NCBI GenBank assembly: GCA_034687125.1
Contig: JAQGBZ010000250.1
Location: forward strand, 1 to 64,000
Reading direction: 5' to 3'
DNA length: 64,000 bases
DNA from: Neelides folsomi
Taxonomy: Eukaryota; Arthropoda; Collembola; Neelipleona; Neelidae
Every line of letters starts with the position of its first letter. Within the stretch, counting starts at the first letter, position 1. The position numbers and the translations under genes are program-made. The notes below the pieces were generated by a model. It was not told the DNA's origin. It was given only the letters and a program-made list of their open reading frames with translations, and searched no databases. Positions 11,633-24,433 of this stretch are shown here, piece by piece.

Positions 11633-13633
11633 CTTTTTAAATTTCTGTAATAAAAGATAAAAATTAATAATTAATAAAAACATTAAACTATAATTTACTG
11701 ACATCTAACAAAACTGAATAATAACAACCAAAAAAGGAATATTTTTACAGTAAATGTCAAAAATTAAAAAACTTACTATATTTGAAATTGTTAAATACTT
11801 AATTATTTAATTATTACAAAGGAATAAATCAATTAGAAGAGCAAATTGGAACAAGAAACGAAAAAATCAAGACAAGGTAAGAATGCGCCGACAAATTACA
11901 GAAGTTGTCTGCTAAACAAAGTGACTGGTCTATCATATATTTAATGGAACTTAAAAGACTTACTCGTTGTTGTAACTGTAATAGTTGAGTCATCTCAGGA
12001 ACCTCACCACAGGTATTTTATTCAAAAATATTTCCTTTAACAATGTTGGGGATCCACGAGGAAAACTTCAATTGCTCATAAATTATATTTCCACCAAGTT
12101 TAAGTAGTTAATCTTGAATGACGCTGATGAATTCTTAAAATCAGAGATAAGTACCCAAACAAGTCAAATATCTTTTCAACACTGAAGCTCAATTTTTTCC
12201 TCGGCTGTTCGCAAGTTGTATTTAAAGGAATTATATGATTTTTAAAGAAAAACCGGTGACTAATTCGAAAACTTTATATACCACGTCAATTGCACTTTTA
12301 CAAAATTCAAGTTATAGAGTTAAATAGTACAATATGATTCACAGTATAGCAAATAGTAATAATGAGTACTTTTTACTTAAGCGGATACTTCCAAGTAAGT
12401 AGTTCGCATGAATCACTCAATTACTATCGCTCCTCACTTCTCTTGCTCTGTATGATTTATTTGATATATTCGCCTTGCAATGGAAAGTGATGGTTCTTCT
12501 TTTTTGGCTCCTCAGAGGAGATTCGTTAGGTAGAGACTTCTGAGTAAGAACTGTTCAATGCTGCTCAAAGTCTTAATGCTTTTATGCAGAATCCTCGACG
12601 GGAATGTCATACATAAAAACCTGCTTTCTCGTCAATTAGGCTTCATCTGTAATTTTCTAAATACATACCTGGGAATTTGTTAGATTCAAGTCATGAAGTT
12701 GAGCTTATACGTACATCCGCTCACAATTGACGACATGCGAGTGACGACATTTCCCATTTTTTTTATTTAAGGAACTAATTTGATACAATGAATTAAATTG
12801 ATGAAATACAGAAATAGTGGCACAAAGTTCCATAAACATTCATTCAAATGTGATCTCTGGTGAAGTGATATAAAAAGTGTATTGGTGTATTAATATCTTG
12901 CTCAGAACGCAAAATGAATGAACCTGAATGAGAATCGAATGTAAAGGCAATGCATTGCAATTGAATGTGCATGGCATGTGTGACTTTATCAGAGATTTCA
13001 CTTACCTGAGATTTCATTCAATTGAAAGAACCGTTAAATGACGTATGGGGATATAAAAATACTTATTTGGAAGTTGATTCCTCAATTCCTAAACTATTAC
13101 GGGCACATGGATAGAATGAATAAAGTTTTCATCAAGATTGATTGATCGCTAGATTGACGATGATTGAAAGTACTGTGAATAATTCATTTTCATATGCACT
13201 TGACATTGTTTAATTTACCAAGTATAGGCAAAGATCAAATAGCATATATTTAATTCAATAAGGGCAGTACTTGTAAGTAAGAAATTGTAATGAGTAAATT
13301 TTAATTATTAAGGAAGCACATCCAACTGTATAATATTTTCCAGTTTAATATATGAATGCATACGAAATTACGAACAAATAAAACTTCCGTTTAGAATGCG
13401 AAGCTTTGTTCCGGGAGGGAACAAGGGAATAAAGGTATGGTGCAATAGCTTTTAGTAATAAATATATTATGAATAAAATCCATGTGTCATCCAGGCATTT
13501 TCTTAATTCCATATTGAGTTTGGGAACCTCATTTTTTATCTTTTAACGTTACTCATTGTAACTTGATTTCAATTCTTAATTGGATATATTGGCAAAGGAT
13601 GCTTTCTATAAACCTTAAGTAGTAGGCAGCTAT
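11633..13633. other. intergenic, no gene recognised
   Basis: About 2 kb without a supported exon. The promoter and a likely 5' untranslated exon of the 139-aa protein gene should lie at the left edge. The remainder is AT-rich with simple-sequence character. Confidence 0.4.
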
Positions 13634-14963
13634 TATACTCTATTCGCTCCGAATGAAATCCCCGAATCGAAAGTGGCGCCTAAATATTTCCACCGTTACC
13701 AATTAGACTAGTTACAATGTTCAAATCTGACGGAGATCACATACATGAGAAAATGAAAAATGGAATTCCACTGAATGTCAAAAATACAATTACAAATTTA
13801 TATAAAAGTGGAGTTACAAAACCAAGAAAAATTATTGAATAGTTGAGAGGAAAAAACATGGAAATCGTCTCAAGCACAGAAAACGAAACCGACTTTGATT
13901 TTATATTTAAAGCAATTCAACAAAAAGCTGAAGAAATTTTCAATAAAACATATTTACCAAATATTTTGATTGCTGATGCTGCAGAATCTATCACAAATGG
14001 CTTCATCAAAGCATTTAATTATCAACCAATCAGAATTTACTGTTAGGCTCACGTAAGAGCAACTGATAAAAAATTAAATCTAATTAACAGTAAACAAGAT
14101 CGCCTTGAAATTCGAAATGACATTTTTTAATTACAATTAGCCAAATGTGAAGAATTTAAAAAAGCTTGTCAATTATGGCTAAAAAATGGTCAAAACCAAA
14201 ATCCCAATCATTTGTCGACTATTTTAACCAACAGTGAATAATGAAGTGCAATGAATGGTTCGATGGCAAAACTAAAAACTGTCCAAGCACTAACAATGCG
14301 CTGGAATCAATTAATAATTGGATAAAAAAAGGACACAATACGAGAACGATTCCCACTTTCACAATTCTTTGTTATAGCAGAAATGGTTGTTAAAAGATGG
14401 TCAGAAGATAGAGATACAGAAATGCAGAATGCGAAGACTTTTGCTAAAAGTGCTTTTATTAGCTTGCCATTGAAGACAAAGGTGTATCAGTGGGTCAAAG
14501 CCAAACCATGCATTTTTAAAAGATCATTTAATAGTGAACATACATTTTTTGCCTGTTTGGCACTTGGTTTGGCAAATAATATTCTACTTGGAACTTTTAG
14601 TATTTTCATTGGAATTTTCAGAATACTAATTATAGTCATTAAATACAAGCCTTTTTTAAACATTAAACTTTTATACAAATAAACTTTAAATCTAACTCTA
14701 GCTGTAAATCTTATCTAATCTAAATATTTTGTCTAAAGATTCTGGAAATAAAACCCCAGTCGTAAAAAGCGAAAACATTAAAATAAATAAATATCAATCA
14801 ATTACCAATAAGAAAAGCTTTGAAATTTAAAAATTAACAAATGTGAATCATTTATCTTTGATTTACTACAATTAAGATTAACATTTAGTCTAATAGATAA
14901 CGGTAGAAATATTTAGGCGCCACTTTTAGATTCGGGGATTTTATTCGGAGCAAATAGAGTATA
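13634..14963 (+). mobile_element. MULE-like DNA transposon relic with ~70-bp terminal inverted repeats
   Basis: The left end (13634-13705) and the reverse complement of the right end (about 14893-14963) match over some 70 bp. Both begin TATACTCTATT, then GCTCCGAAT, and share AAATCCCCGAATC, AGTGGCGCCTAAATATTTC and ACCGTTA with a few substitutions. The interior encodes fragments of a Mutator-like transposase (separate entry). I could not find an 8-9 bp target duplication next to these ends, so the true ends may have shifted or decayed. TA flanks both ends but is weak evidence in this base composition. Confidence 0.8.
13717..14682 (+). pseudogene. broken MULE-type transposase
   Basis: Fragments in more than one frame read PNILIADAAESITNGFIKAF followed by CxAHVR, which resembles the MULE transposase core (an Asp in the ADAA segment, then Cys and His). 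Later fragments read NCPSTNNALESINNWIKK and RERFPLSQFFVIAEMVVKRW, matching the conserved C-terminal part of arthropod MULE transposases. In-frame stops occur at about 13840, 14044 and 14128, and a frameshift is needed near 14340 to keep reading. The N-terminal zinc-finger region is not recognisable. The gene is dead. Assignment to MULE rather than another superfamily rests on these motifs only. Confidence 0.75.
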
Positions 14964-15021
14964 GTCAACCGTTAAAAAGGGAATTAATACTCCACATAGT
15001 TAGTATAGTTATTCGCTATAC

Positions 15022-15205
15022 TATACTCTATTCCATTTGAGAAGATTATTGAGAATTGAATCATGTTACTTGACAAGTCATTAGAAACTCAAATAAACCG
15101 ATATTATTTCTTGTAGAAATTATTTGCGGGTGACATGACATTCGATTGCCCGGTCAAGTAACATGATTCAATTCTCAATAATCTTCTCAAATGTATTAGA
15201 GTATA
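15022..15205. mobile_element. 184-bp hairpin MITE with 53-bp terminal inverted repeats
   Basis: Positions 15022-15074 and the reverse complement of 15153-15205 agree at 51 of 53 bases, leaving a 78-base spacer. Both ends begin TATACTCTA, the same outer bases as the MULE relic that ends 58 bases to the left. No coding capacity. The near-perfect arms suggest recent movement or gene conversion. Confidence 0.85.
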
Positions 15206-16561
15206 ACATTAACATTAAGTATACAAATAAATACCGATATACGGATATAAGAAATCTCGTGTTAATAAATAACTATTAATATGATTTATGCAAACATAAA
15301 TAATTATGTATGTGGTTTGAAAATGCTTTGCTAATTCATATTTAAAATGCATTATTTGTATTTGGTGTATGATAAAGTTAAATAAAAGGCAACTTTTCCC
15401 TCGTAATAGTCTACATCTACACCTTGCATATTACACTTGCATACTATCGGATACATATAATTTCAAGACTTTAGCATTGATTAACATTCAAAAACTATTT
15501 TAGCCAAATATTAACTTACAAATTCCTTCCGAACGATAGAATATTTTTTGATTTTCAGACAAAAAGTTGTTTCTGATCAATCAAGCAGGTATAATTAACA
15601 TAATACAATATATACTCTAAGTATTGTGAATCTTAATTATAGCTATTATAGGGTGTGCCAATAAATATAAGAAGTATCTGAAATATCACGAGAATCTGCA
15701 CTGAGAAACTGAGATCCACCATAAATAAATACCTACACAAAAAACTTAAAACAGACTAGTTTTTAACCAAATAGCAATGTCATATTAGGAATAAGTATTT
15801 TACACACGTCTTGACTCATTACAACTAAAGATGAAAAATGGTAATCTGTTGTAATGCTAAAAAGTTGTCCGAACCAAATGCTTTTATCGTGCGTGCTCTT
15901 GGTTTAATAATTCTTATTACTTCAGTACTATATTTCAAAACATTACGCAAAAGACAAAATACTTTTATACAAGTGTTATACATTTTATCTCGTATTATCT
16001 CGTATTATATCTGCTTGTATATTCAATACACAAATTCAATGTTATCCACTGAACGCATTTAATTATCTAATCGAGTCTCAATCTCACATGCATCTTATGC
16101 ATAAAAATTACATTAGAATGCAAGAGAGTATTTACTTACATTTGAATTATTTATTTGCTAATCAATAATATGCTCAATCTTAACTAACTAAACATGATCT
16201 TTTTAAAATTATCCTATTGAGAAATGCAATGCATATTAAGATAATTACAGGCATACGCATACCTACATATTTTATCTAGGTAATTATGAAATAAGTTTTA
16301 AAACTTGCGTTAAAATGAGCAAATGAGTAAATGAGTCAAATTGAAAATGAAGAAAAATAACAAAGTTTATGTTAAAAACTGATTTATTCATGTTATCAGC
16401 ACATTCACGCTTATAATTTTGTATCACCGAATGCATACATACAAAACTATTTATCTAGTCATATATCTGCGAACTTATAAAGTACATTTACTAAACGTTG
16501 ATGTTGAAAATACAGTTAAAATTACAAGTTAACACTTGTTTTACAAGTCAGGTTATATCAC
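15206..16561. other. intergenic, no gene recognised
   Basis: AT-rich sequence between the MITE and the clip-like secreted-protein gene. The short open frame at 15838-16062 has no recognisable features and I do not accept it as a gene. Confidence 0.4.
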
Positions 16562-17902
16562 TCATCCCCAAAATTTCCCAAAGCTCTTCCTCACTGAGAA
16601 TCCATAAGGAGAAAGATTATACCCGAAATGACCAAATGGGTGGACCCAATTATACCCATACCCTGGATACCCGAGGTAACCATATCCGTATGGAACAGTG
16701 TAAGGAGAATATGGTTCAATTGGTCTTCCGATCGGGGCTACAGGAGGGATCCCTACATTGGGTGGAATTGGGGCTACTTCTTCCGCGGGAGCAGGTACGC
16801 TGTTGTAATTAAAGGCCGTTGAAGGGAAATTGGGAAAGTCTGTTGGAAAGACGAAACCTCCAGGCAACGGTGGTGGTAATTGCGGCTGAACCAAAGGCGT
16901 AGGGCTCGACACCGGAAGTTGAACTTGAGGAGTTTGGTCCGGTTGGCTCACAGGCGCTTGTTCAAAATGAGTCGGATTCAACGGTTGAAATGTTATTGCT
17001 GGCTCCAGTGGAATCACGCTAGGAGAATGAACTGGCTCTAGTGGTAGGATCGGGATTGAATGTTGAACCGGCTCCTAAATATTCAAAATCATGTTGATAT
17101 TAAATGAATAAACAACAATATAATTATCTAATTCTAATCCATCTCTAATTAGTCTCAACATACAACTGCTTTACTAACATGTAAGATAAAAATATTTCAT
17201 TTACTTCTTGAGGGCCGCCTGTCCCGAGATGATCAGTGCAACGAACAGCTCCAAGTCCAGGACATGGTGGAATTGTTCCGTATTGTGCCACGTCAGTAGG
17301 CAAGTCACCGTATTTCTTAAAGCAGTGTTCTTCTGGTACGCATGGAAGAACATGAGCGTAGTGGTCCTACAAATAAAAACACATAAATTATCCATTTATT
17401 ATCATTCAAATTTGCATAAACTCCAAAAAACCAAACAAACGTCAAAATGTTAAGCTAGACAAAGGTAATTTTTTTAACAAATTATGTAACTTACAGTGTA
17501 GCCTGGCCAAGGGTCCTCTGGATAACAGCATCTTACATACTTGTTCCCACAAACGAGAGTCGACTTTGCCTCGTAATCTCTGTTCTTCTCTTTGAATGGG
17601 CATTGGTTTTGGCCCGCGAGCACACATCCGCAACGTGGCTCAATAAATTCTTCTGATGCCAACAGAATTAAAGTTTGGGGCGGAAGATCAATCCTTTCCT
17701 GCGGAATGACGAGCGGGTGAAGTTGTCCACTCGTGGTCGGATTAAAGACGCCATGGGAAACGTGCGTCTCAATGTCAGAGTGAGTATCATGGAAGTGAGT
17801 GTGGGTTCCTTCTCCATGATATTGTCCTGTCAAGTCGCGTACGTTCCTTCCGCTACCCAAGTGAAATGTCAAGGCGAAGAGCACGAATTTAATTGGCATC
17901 AT
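16562..17902 (-). CDS. secreted Cys-rich clip-like protein with Pro-rich tail
   Basis: Three exons, 17902-17495, 17366-17205 and 17074-16562, all joined in phase 0 and giving 360 aa. The N-terminus MMPIKFVLFALTFHLGSG is a short signal peptide. Residues 20-60 are His/Thr-rich. A first Cys cluster reads RCGCVLAGQNQCP, then VCGNKYVRCCYP. Exon 2 carries a second set (CVPEEHC, CPGLGAVRC). This spacing resembles the clip-type disulfide knots at the N-terminus of arthropod serine proteases and their inactive homologues, but no protease domain follows. Instead the last 170 residues are rich in Pro, Tyr and Gly (PYGYGYLGYPGYGYNW), as in some cuticle or extracellular-matrix proteins. It is secreted; the function is not known. 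Confidence 0.75.
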
Positions 17903-19197
17903 CTTTTTTTCTCTGCTCCTGAAATTAATATAAAAATTAAATAATGATATAATTACTTTTACAATTCTCGACTAAATTTAATCACACTAACTATTAACTG
18001 AATGAAAAGTAGCTAAAGAGGAGAAAGGAAGGAGGCTGAAATGACAAAGAGGGATGTGGATGTTCAACAGTTAAAGTTGACAATCACCTTTTACGGAGTA
18101 AAGTCAAGTCGATAAGTGAAGAGAAAGAAGACGCTGCTCAGTCAACTCTCAAGGGAAGACTAACAAGTTCCAGGCATCGTTCTTGACTTCTTGACCATTT
18201 CACTTTCCGTTTATTCAAAATGGGATGAAGGGACAAATTGATATTTCTGTAGAGGTTTAAAAACATTTCTAGAACAATCACGAACGATGTTCGTTTGAGG
18301 ACGAGAATTTAACATAAAATGGGTTTTAAATTGTTGTTGCCTCGATTCCTTTATTCCAGAAGCTCGTTGGAACCAAGTAAAAGTACAGCGAGAAGCAACA
18401 TTGACTCGATAGCATAACATAATATCTGAAGCAAATTTTGTTTGTCAAAGTTAAGAGATAAGACTATTTACACAAAAGCTTAATTATTCACAAGTTGCAA
18501 CTTCAATCTATGTTCTCAAATGTAAAATATCGATACGATGAAATTGCATATTAGATATGCGAATTTACCTATTCATTTTTAAAACCGTGAGAATCATTCA
18601 ATCGTTTAGCTGAATGTGAGATAGATTGAGATATGAGAATTGAACAACCTTTCAGAATAAGAACGCAAGAATATTCTCTTTGGAAAGGATGCATAATGAA
18701 AGATGAGATTTTCGTTAACTTTGACATATTAGAATTTTGTTCGGCCGTCGACCTTACTATCATTATCTTTTACACTTAACAAAGGGACAAAACTCTTGTT
18801 ATATAAATAATAATACCATTAGGATAGGTACAAATTCATGAATATGAATGAATTGGGTGAACAAAGTATGAGTACCTTTGACATGTAATAATATAACGAT
18901 ATCCGATTCTTTCATTTTCCTCATGGTTTATTTTAACACGCTACATAAAGCGAAGTTTCTCTTGGAACTTTGAATAGGCGGCATTCGATTGTCGATTTTG
19001 CTTTGAGAATTGGAAAACTTAAAAGTTAAACTTCTGTTAAACCTTTAATTAACAATTAATTGGAAACTTTATTTTCATCCTTCCTTGAACGATTCAATCA
19101 ATTCAATGTCATTGTGAAATTCTAATTTCAAAACCTTCGGTTGTTAAGATAGGTTGAAAAACTAGAGATTAAAGTCGTCGACTTCGACACAGGAATA
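17903..19197. other. intergenic, between divergent genes
   Basis: About 1.3 kb separates the start of the clip-like protein gene (minus) from that of INTS9 (plus), so it should contain both promoters. No coding exon, tRNA or obvious core promoter element was identified. Confidence 0.4.
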
Positions 19198-22100
19198 ATG
19201 AAATACGTAAGTAAATAAATTACATTTATTTTTATCTACATAAATTAATGGTTAACTACAAATTATAATTATAATAATGAGCATCGAGTTCATATTGCCT
19301 TAGACACTTTGCTCATAATTAATATTTACCTCAATTCACCAATAAAAATTTCATTAGATCTTTAGCATTATTAACGTAAGAAAAATATTGAATGAGTTAT
19401 TACATAAAACTTCATTTAATTACTTTTGATTAAGCTTGTAAGATGTAAGGATATATTAGGCATATTATGAGCGCATCTAAATATAATTTCGCAATAACAA
19501 TCAATTTGTATTTCTGTTGTACAAAAAGTACAATTTGGGAGCGAGTTCGAAACCTTGTGGGATATTGAAATGGCGTGGGCTGACGATCATGCTCGACGCT
19601 TCCCTTGACATTTCCGTCGTTCTCAATTTCCTTCCATTGCCAAAAGCTGGGAATTCAAAGTTCAATTCTCCTTCTCATTACCAAAACTTCAGGTCAACGC
19701 TCGAAAAGGTGAACTTTAGTATTATTTAATAAAATTGATATTATATTTAGAACATGTTAACCATTCGTTCAATATCAGGAGCTCTGCGAAATCAACAATT
19801 ACGTATTTGTGGATGGAACTCCTTTATTTGGTGTTCCTTCTGAGATCTCTGTGGACATCTCAGAAATTGATGTCATTCTCGTGTCTAACTCGGCTTCTCT
19901 CCTTGCTCTTCCTTTCTTTACCGAACATCCCGATTTCAATGGATCGGTTTACGCTACAGAGCCAACTGTCAACATTGGGCGATTCTTCATGGAGGAAATT
20001 GTCGAATTCGTCACAAGCGCACCGAAACCATGTCCTCAGCAAGAATCCAACGGAGCTGATCAAAATGAACCAACTCGACCAGAGCCAAATATTTTCAAAA
20101 GGCTTGAACAATCTCTCAATTTCCCGATCAAACTCAATAGCCACATTTTCAACAAGAACCTGAGGGAGATTTACAATAAGAAATCCATTTCGGATGCTTT
20201 GCTCAAAGTTCGGATTGTTGGATTCAACGAGAACACGGATATTTTCGGGAAAGTTTTAGTGACAGCTGTGAGCTCAGGCTTCTCTTTAGGGAGCTGCAAT
20301 TGGATTTTTAAATCGGAGAATAAAAAAATTGTTTATGTCACTTCATCTTCAACGCTTACAACCCACCCAAGGTAAACAGATCTATTTTATTTTCTATACA
20401 ATTTAATTATGAGTTTAAAGATAATAGTTTTTAATTTAACAATGCTGTTGAAAATAAATATGAATTATGACACATTAAAATAATAATTCATTTTGGAATA
20501 TTTGGAATAAAATTGGTTTGGTTTATCATTTTATAGCCCAATGGAACAAGGAGCTTTGAAAGATGCGGATATTTTTATTCTAAACGGACTTAACCGAGCT
20601 CCTATTCACAACCCTGATTCGATGATGGGAGAAATTTGTATGAGTGTTCTCAATACGCTTCGCTCTGGTGGAAATGTCATTTTTCCTTGTTATCCAAGTG
20701 GCATAATTTATGATCTCTTTGAATGTCTCTCGGCTCATTTGGAAAATACCGGATATGGAACTTTCCCATTTTATTTCATTTCTCCTCATGCTGAAACTTC
20801 TCTCGCATATTCAAATATATTGGCTGAATGGTAAATCCTTAATTTTATTAATTTCAATATTTATGCCAAATAATTTTAATTTTAAAGGAATTCTTTCTTA
20901 TTGGTTATTTTAATTACAGGCTTTCTGCAACAAAACAAAGGAAAGTTTACATTCCTGAAGATCCATTTCCACACGCTCAACTAGTGAAAGATGGGAGGTT
21001 GAAGCACTTTAAAACTCTTCATGACGTGAAGGAATTGAGACAACCTTGCGTTATTTTTTGCTCTCATCCAAGTCTTCGTTTTGGGGATGTTGTTCATTTG
21101 GTCGAAGCTTGGGGTTCAAACCATGCGAATACAATCATATTCACAGGTATATTTAAATATAATATATAATGCAAATGTTCACTTAAATATAGTTTTTAAT
21201 TACTGAGCCGCACTCCGTATACGGACACTAAATGTGAAGATCCGTTTACATGTCCCTATTCCCTATAGGATGTTCAGGGCCTCAGTATGTCTGTAATTAA
21301 ATTGAACATTAAAGAATGACTATTTTAATTTTTAAATAAATTTTAAATCAGATATAAATAATGTGATATTTTATTGACATTTCAGAAGCGGAGTTTCCTT
21401 ATATTGAAGCTTTGATCCCATTTCAAAACCTTGCAATGAAAGTTAATTATTGCCCAATTGACACTTCCCTCAACTTTCATCAAACAAATAAGCTTATAAA
21501 AGAATTGAAGCCAACAATTTTGATAACTCACGAAGAATATTTGAGCCCACCAAAATCGCATCCTCAAAGAAACGATCTCATCATTGAGCATCCAGCAATT
21601 GAAATTTTATCCCCAGGATCCGTCATTTCTCTCAAATTGAAACGAAATTTTGTCAGTTCAAAAATGGATGCGAAATTGGCAAATAAATTAAACCCTGTAC
21701 AAGTTGGGGATAAAGGCCAAATGGCTTGTACCATTACTGCAGCTGTTGATAACATGAATAACAAATATCGTCTCATGGTTGTAAGTTACCTATTTATAAC
21801 TGAATTTAATTTAACAGATTGTGAATATTCAATATATTTTATTATTTTTTTAATTGACATTTTATTAAAATAAGAGTTATGAGTTAATAAAATTATTTTT
21901 ACAGCCTTCATTAGATATGTGCGAGGCATGGAAGAATCCCCCATTAAAATACTCATGGGGAACTTTAGATTCAGGTCTTGTTCTTCATAAATTGGCACAA
22001 GAAGGAATTACTCATACTAAAATTACCCATACTTCTACAGGCTTCATTGTTTCAATTGTAATATTTGAATTAATATTAATTAAATTAAAGAATTTGATTT

Positions 22101-22253
22101 TAAATGATGGCATTCTGTAATATTTTACAGCCTTCTGAAAATACGGTGATAACGACAGATCACAATAACACAAATATTGTATGTGGAAGCGATGATAATT
22201 CATTGAGAACGAAATTGATGAAAGCTTTAACATCCTGCCTTCAAGAATTTTGA
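19198..22253 (+). CDS. INTS9: Integrator complex subunit 9
   Basis: Eight coding exons: 19198-19206, 19529-19708, 19779-20371, 20537-20830, 20920-21146, 21386-21780, 21905-22057 and 22131-22253. They total 657 aa against about 658 in vertebrates. The first coding exon is only 9 bases (Met-Lys-Tyr); joined to exon 2 it gives MKYYNLGASSKPCGILK, matching the family N-terminus. Further landmarks are TIMLDASLD, NFLPLP, VYATEPTVNIGRFFMEE and, in the beta-CASP region, YCPIDTSLNF. INTS9 is the catalytically dead partner of INTS11 in the nuclear Integrator cleavage module, which processes snRNA 3' ends and cuts nascent transcripts. The residues that would form the metal-binding HxHxDH motif are replaced (VSNSASLLALPF), as expected for this subunit. 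NUP42 follows 426 bases downstream on the same strand. Confidence 0.95.
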
Positions 22254-22679
22254 TAACTCTACATAGTCGTATTCTTGTGTACTATATTGTGTTTAGATTA
22301 TGTACTTATCCTAAATATCTAACATTTCAATTATTTGTATCAAGCGCAAATATTGTATATTATTAATTTTTGCTAATTATATACGTATGGTATAATCCAA
22401 CGTAATAAGAGTATGTGTGTTGATGAACTTTTTTAACTATAGCAGAATAAATAAATAAAAATATTATTTTTCGATTTATTTAATTTTATAAGACTCGAGG
22501 TTCATTGTGGCGTATTTTTTATACAAATTCAGTTAAATTTTTACTAGTTAAATTCCAAGTTAATTTCCATTAAGCGCGGGTTTAAATTTATAGTGTGAAT
22601 ATTTATTTTCTTCCAGGATTGTTGAATTGACTATATTGTTTGAAGTGAAACAAACGGATTAATAGACCAGCTTATCAAG
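22254..22679. promoter_or_regulatory. INTS9 3' end and NUP42 promoter interval
   Basis: This 426-base gap between two same-strand genes holds overlapping AATAAATAAATAAA near 22445-22460, about 190 bases past the INTS9 stop and a plausible poly(A) signal. The NUP42 start region follows. No other element is recognised. Confidence 0.4.
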
Positions 22680-24433
22680 ATGAATTCAAATATTACTTGT
22701 AAGTTTTTCATCAAAGGCATCTGCAAATTCGGCGATCGTTGTCGATTTAGTCATCCTCCAGGAGCTGGATATGACGGTATGCAACACCAAAAATAAATAA
22801 ATATGGAATAATAAATAATAAACTAATATATATCAAATTTAATATTTAAAAAAAGGATCCAGCGGAATCAGTGGCTCTGATATGATAAGGGCTCCAGTGT
22901 TTGGTGGAAATTTTGGTTTCGGTAATCAAGGACAAACTCAGAATTTTCAGCAGCAACACCAGCAACAACAAACCCCGAAGGATACAGTTCACTCTGCTGA
23001 GTAAAATCTCATTAAAAACCAATATACAAATAATAAATATAATTTGCTTAAATTTAACTGTTTAAGCAATACGGTTGGATTAATGTTCAATTTAATATTT
23101 TAAGGTTGCAAATAAAGAATGATATGCTGGAATGGGAAACGTCGAAGATTTGGCCACTTTCAACTTATGGGTTCACTGGAGGTAAACCGAGTATTCCGGG
23201 TTTTCATGAATTTTCTCAAGAAGAGATCCGATGGGAAACTTATGCCAATGATAAAAGGCCACCTTACAGCCTAGCTAAAAAAATCGAAGAAAATAGAACG
23301 ATTCGACAAAACATTTCACAAACAAACGCTAGCAATCGTCAGCTCATTGTAATCACTTTTTCATCTTCATTCTTTTCATTCTCTTAGCCTCTTAGCGTTT
23401 AATTTGGAAATGAATAATCCATTTTTTCACTTTGCACTTTTAATTATGCACTATAGGATTACGTAAAGATTTTTAAAAATACATACTTTCGAATTTGAAT
23501 ATGAATATTTTGTTCAGAACTTTATTTTATTTAAAGTGATATTTATGAGTAGTTTTAATTAATAAAGATAATCAAGATCTTATCAAACATACCTCAAGTA
23601 AAGTTAGTTTTTCTATATACTCAACTACTCAATGTCTTAACTGATTTTGGTTTATAATCTAATAATTTGAAATTTTGTAGGAATTGATTCTAAAAGGAGA
23701 ATTTCCACTTTTACGGAATCCCCAAGGAATGAATAATTTAGGAACAGCTCCAGGATTATTCGGTCAAAGTTCTCTCCAACAACCAAATACATTTGGATTT
23801 AATCAGCAAGGGACATTAACAAAAGGACTGGAGTCAATGGAAGAATCAGCGTTTGGACAACAGCAGCAACAACAACAACAGCAACAACAGCAAAGCATAT
23901 TTGGAAATCAAAGCTTTTCAACTGGCGGATTTCAAACTCAACAAAATTCATTTCTGCAAGTACAACAACCTCAAGTTCAACCCTTCGGACCAACCGTCGC
24001 TCCACCAAATGCAAATTCATTCTCATTTTCTCTCCAACCGAAGCCTCAAGACAAACCATTTGGGAGTCCATTTTCTTCTCCGTTTGGCCAAGCACCACAA
24101 CAGCAACAACCACAACAATTTCAACAGCAACAGCCAATTCAACAGCAGACAATTCTTCCACAGCAGGGATTTCAACACCCACCCAACATTCAACAACAAC
24201 AACCACAATTTCAACCTCTACAACAAACACAGCAACAAGCTTTTCAGAATCCAGCTCCTTCGTTTACTGGAAATGCGACTGCGGCAGGAAATTCAAGATT
24301 ACCCGGAGAGGAAAACGTTTATTCTCTTGAGACGGATTTAACTCCAGAAGAAATCGAAGCTTACAAAGCCAACGCCTTCTTAACTGCTGAGAGCATTCCA
24401 TTAAAACCCCCACCCAAACATTTTTGTATATAA
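22680..24433 (+). CDS. NUP42: nucleoporin NUP42 (NUPL2/CG1-like), CCCH zinc finger plus FG repeats
   Basis: Four exons, 22680-22776, 22856-23000, 23105-23348 and 23681-24433, giving 412 aa; the human protein is of similar size. The N-terminus carries one CCCH zinc finger with spacing C-x7-C-x5-C-x3-H (CKFFIKGICKFGDRCRFSH). A Gly/Gln-rich linker leads to the conserved block WETSKIWPLSTYGF ... PGFHEFSQEEIRWE. The rest is Gln-rich with scattered FG dipeptides, including a poly-Gln run encoded by CAR repeats around 23860-23892, and ends with LTPEEIEAYKANAFLTAESI. NUP42 sits on the cytoplasmic face of the nuclear pore and works with GLE1 and DDX19 in mRNA export. The poly-Gln tract is probably length-variable. 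Confidence 0.9.

Noticed and set aside
21197-21300. Small imperfect inverted repeat in INTS9 intron 5 (CTGAGCC / GGCCTCAG; TTAATTAC ends)
   Set aside because: Too short and imperfect to call a mobile element without other copies.
23799-24230. Val-rich minus-strand frame of 143 codons
   Set aside because: Antisense shadow of the Gln-rich repeats of NUP42.
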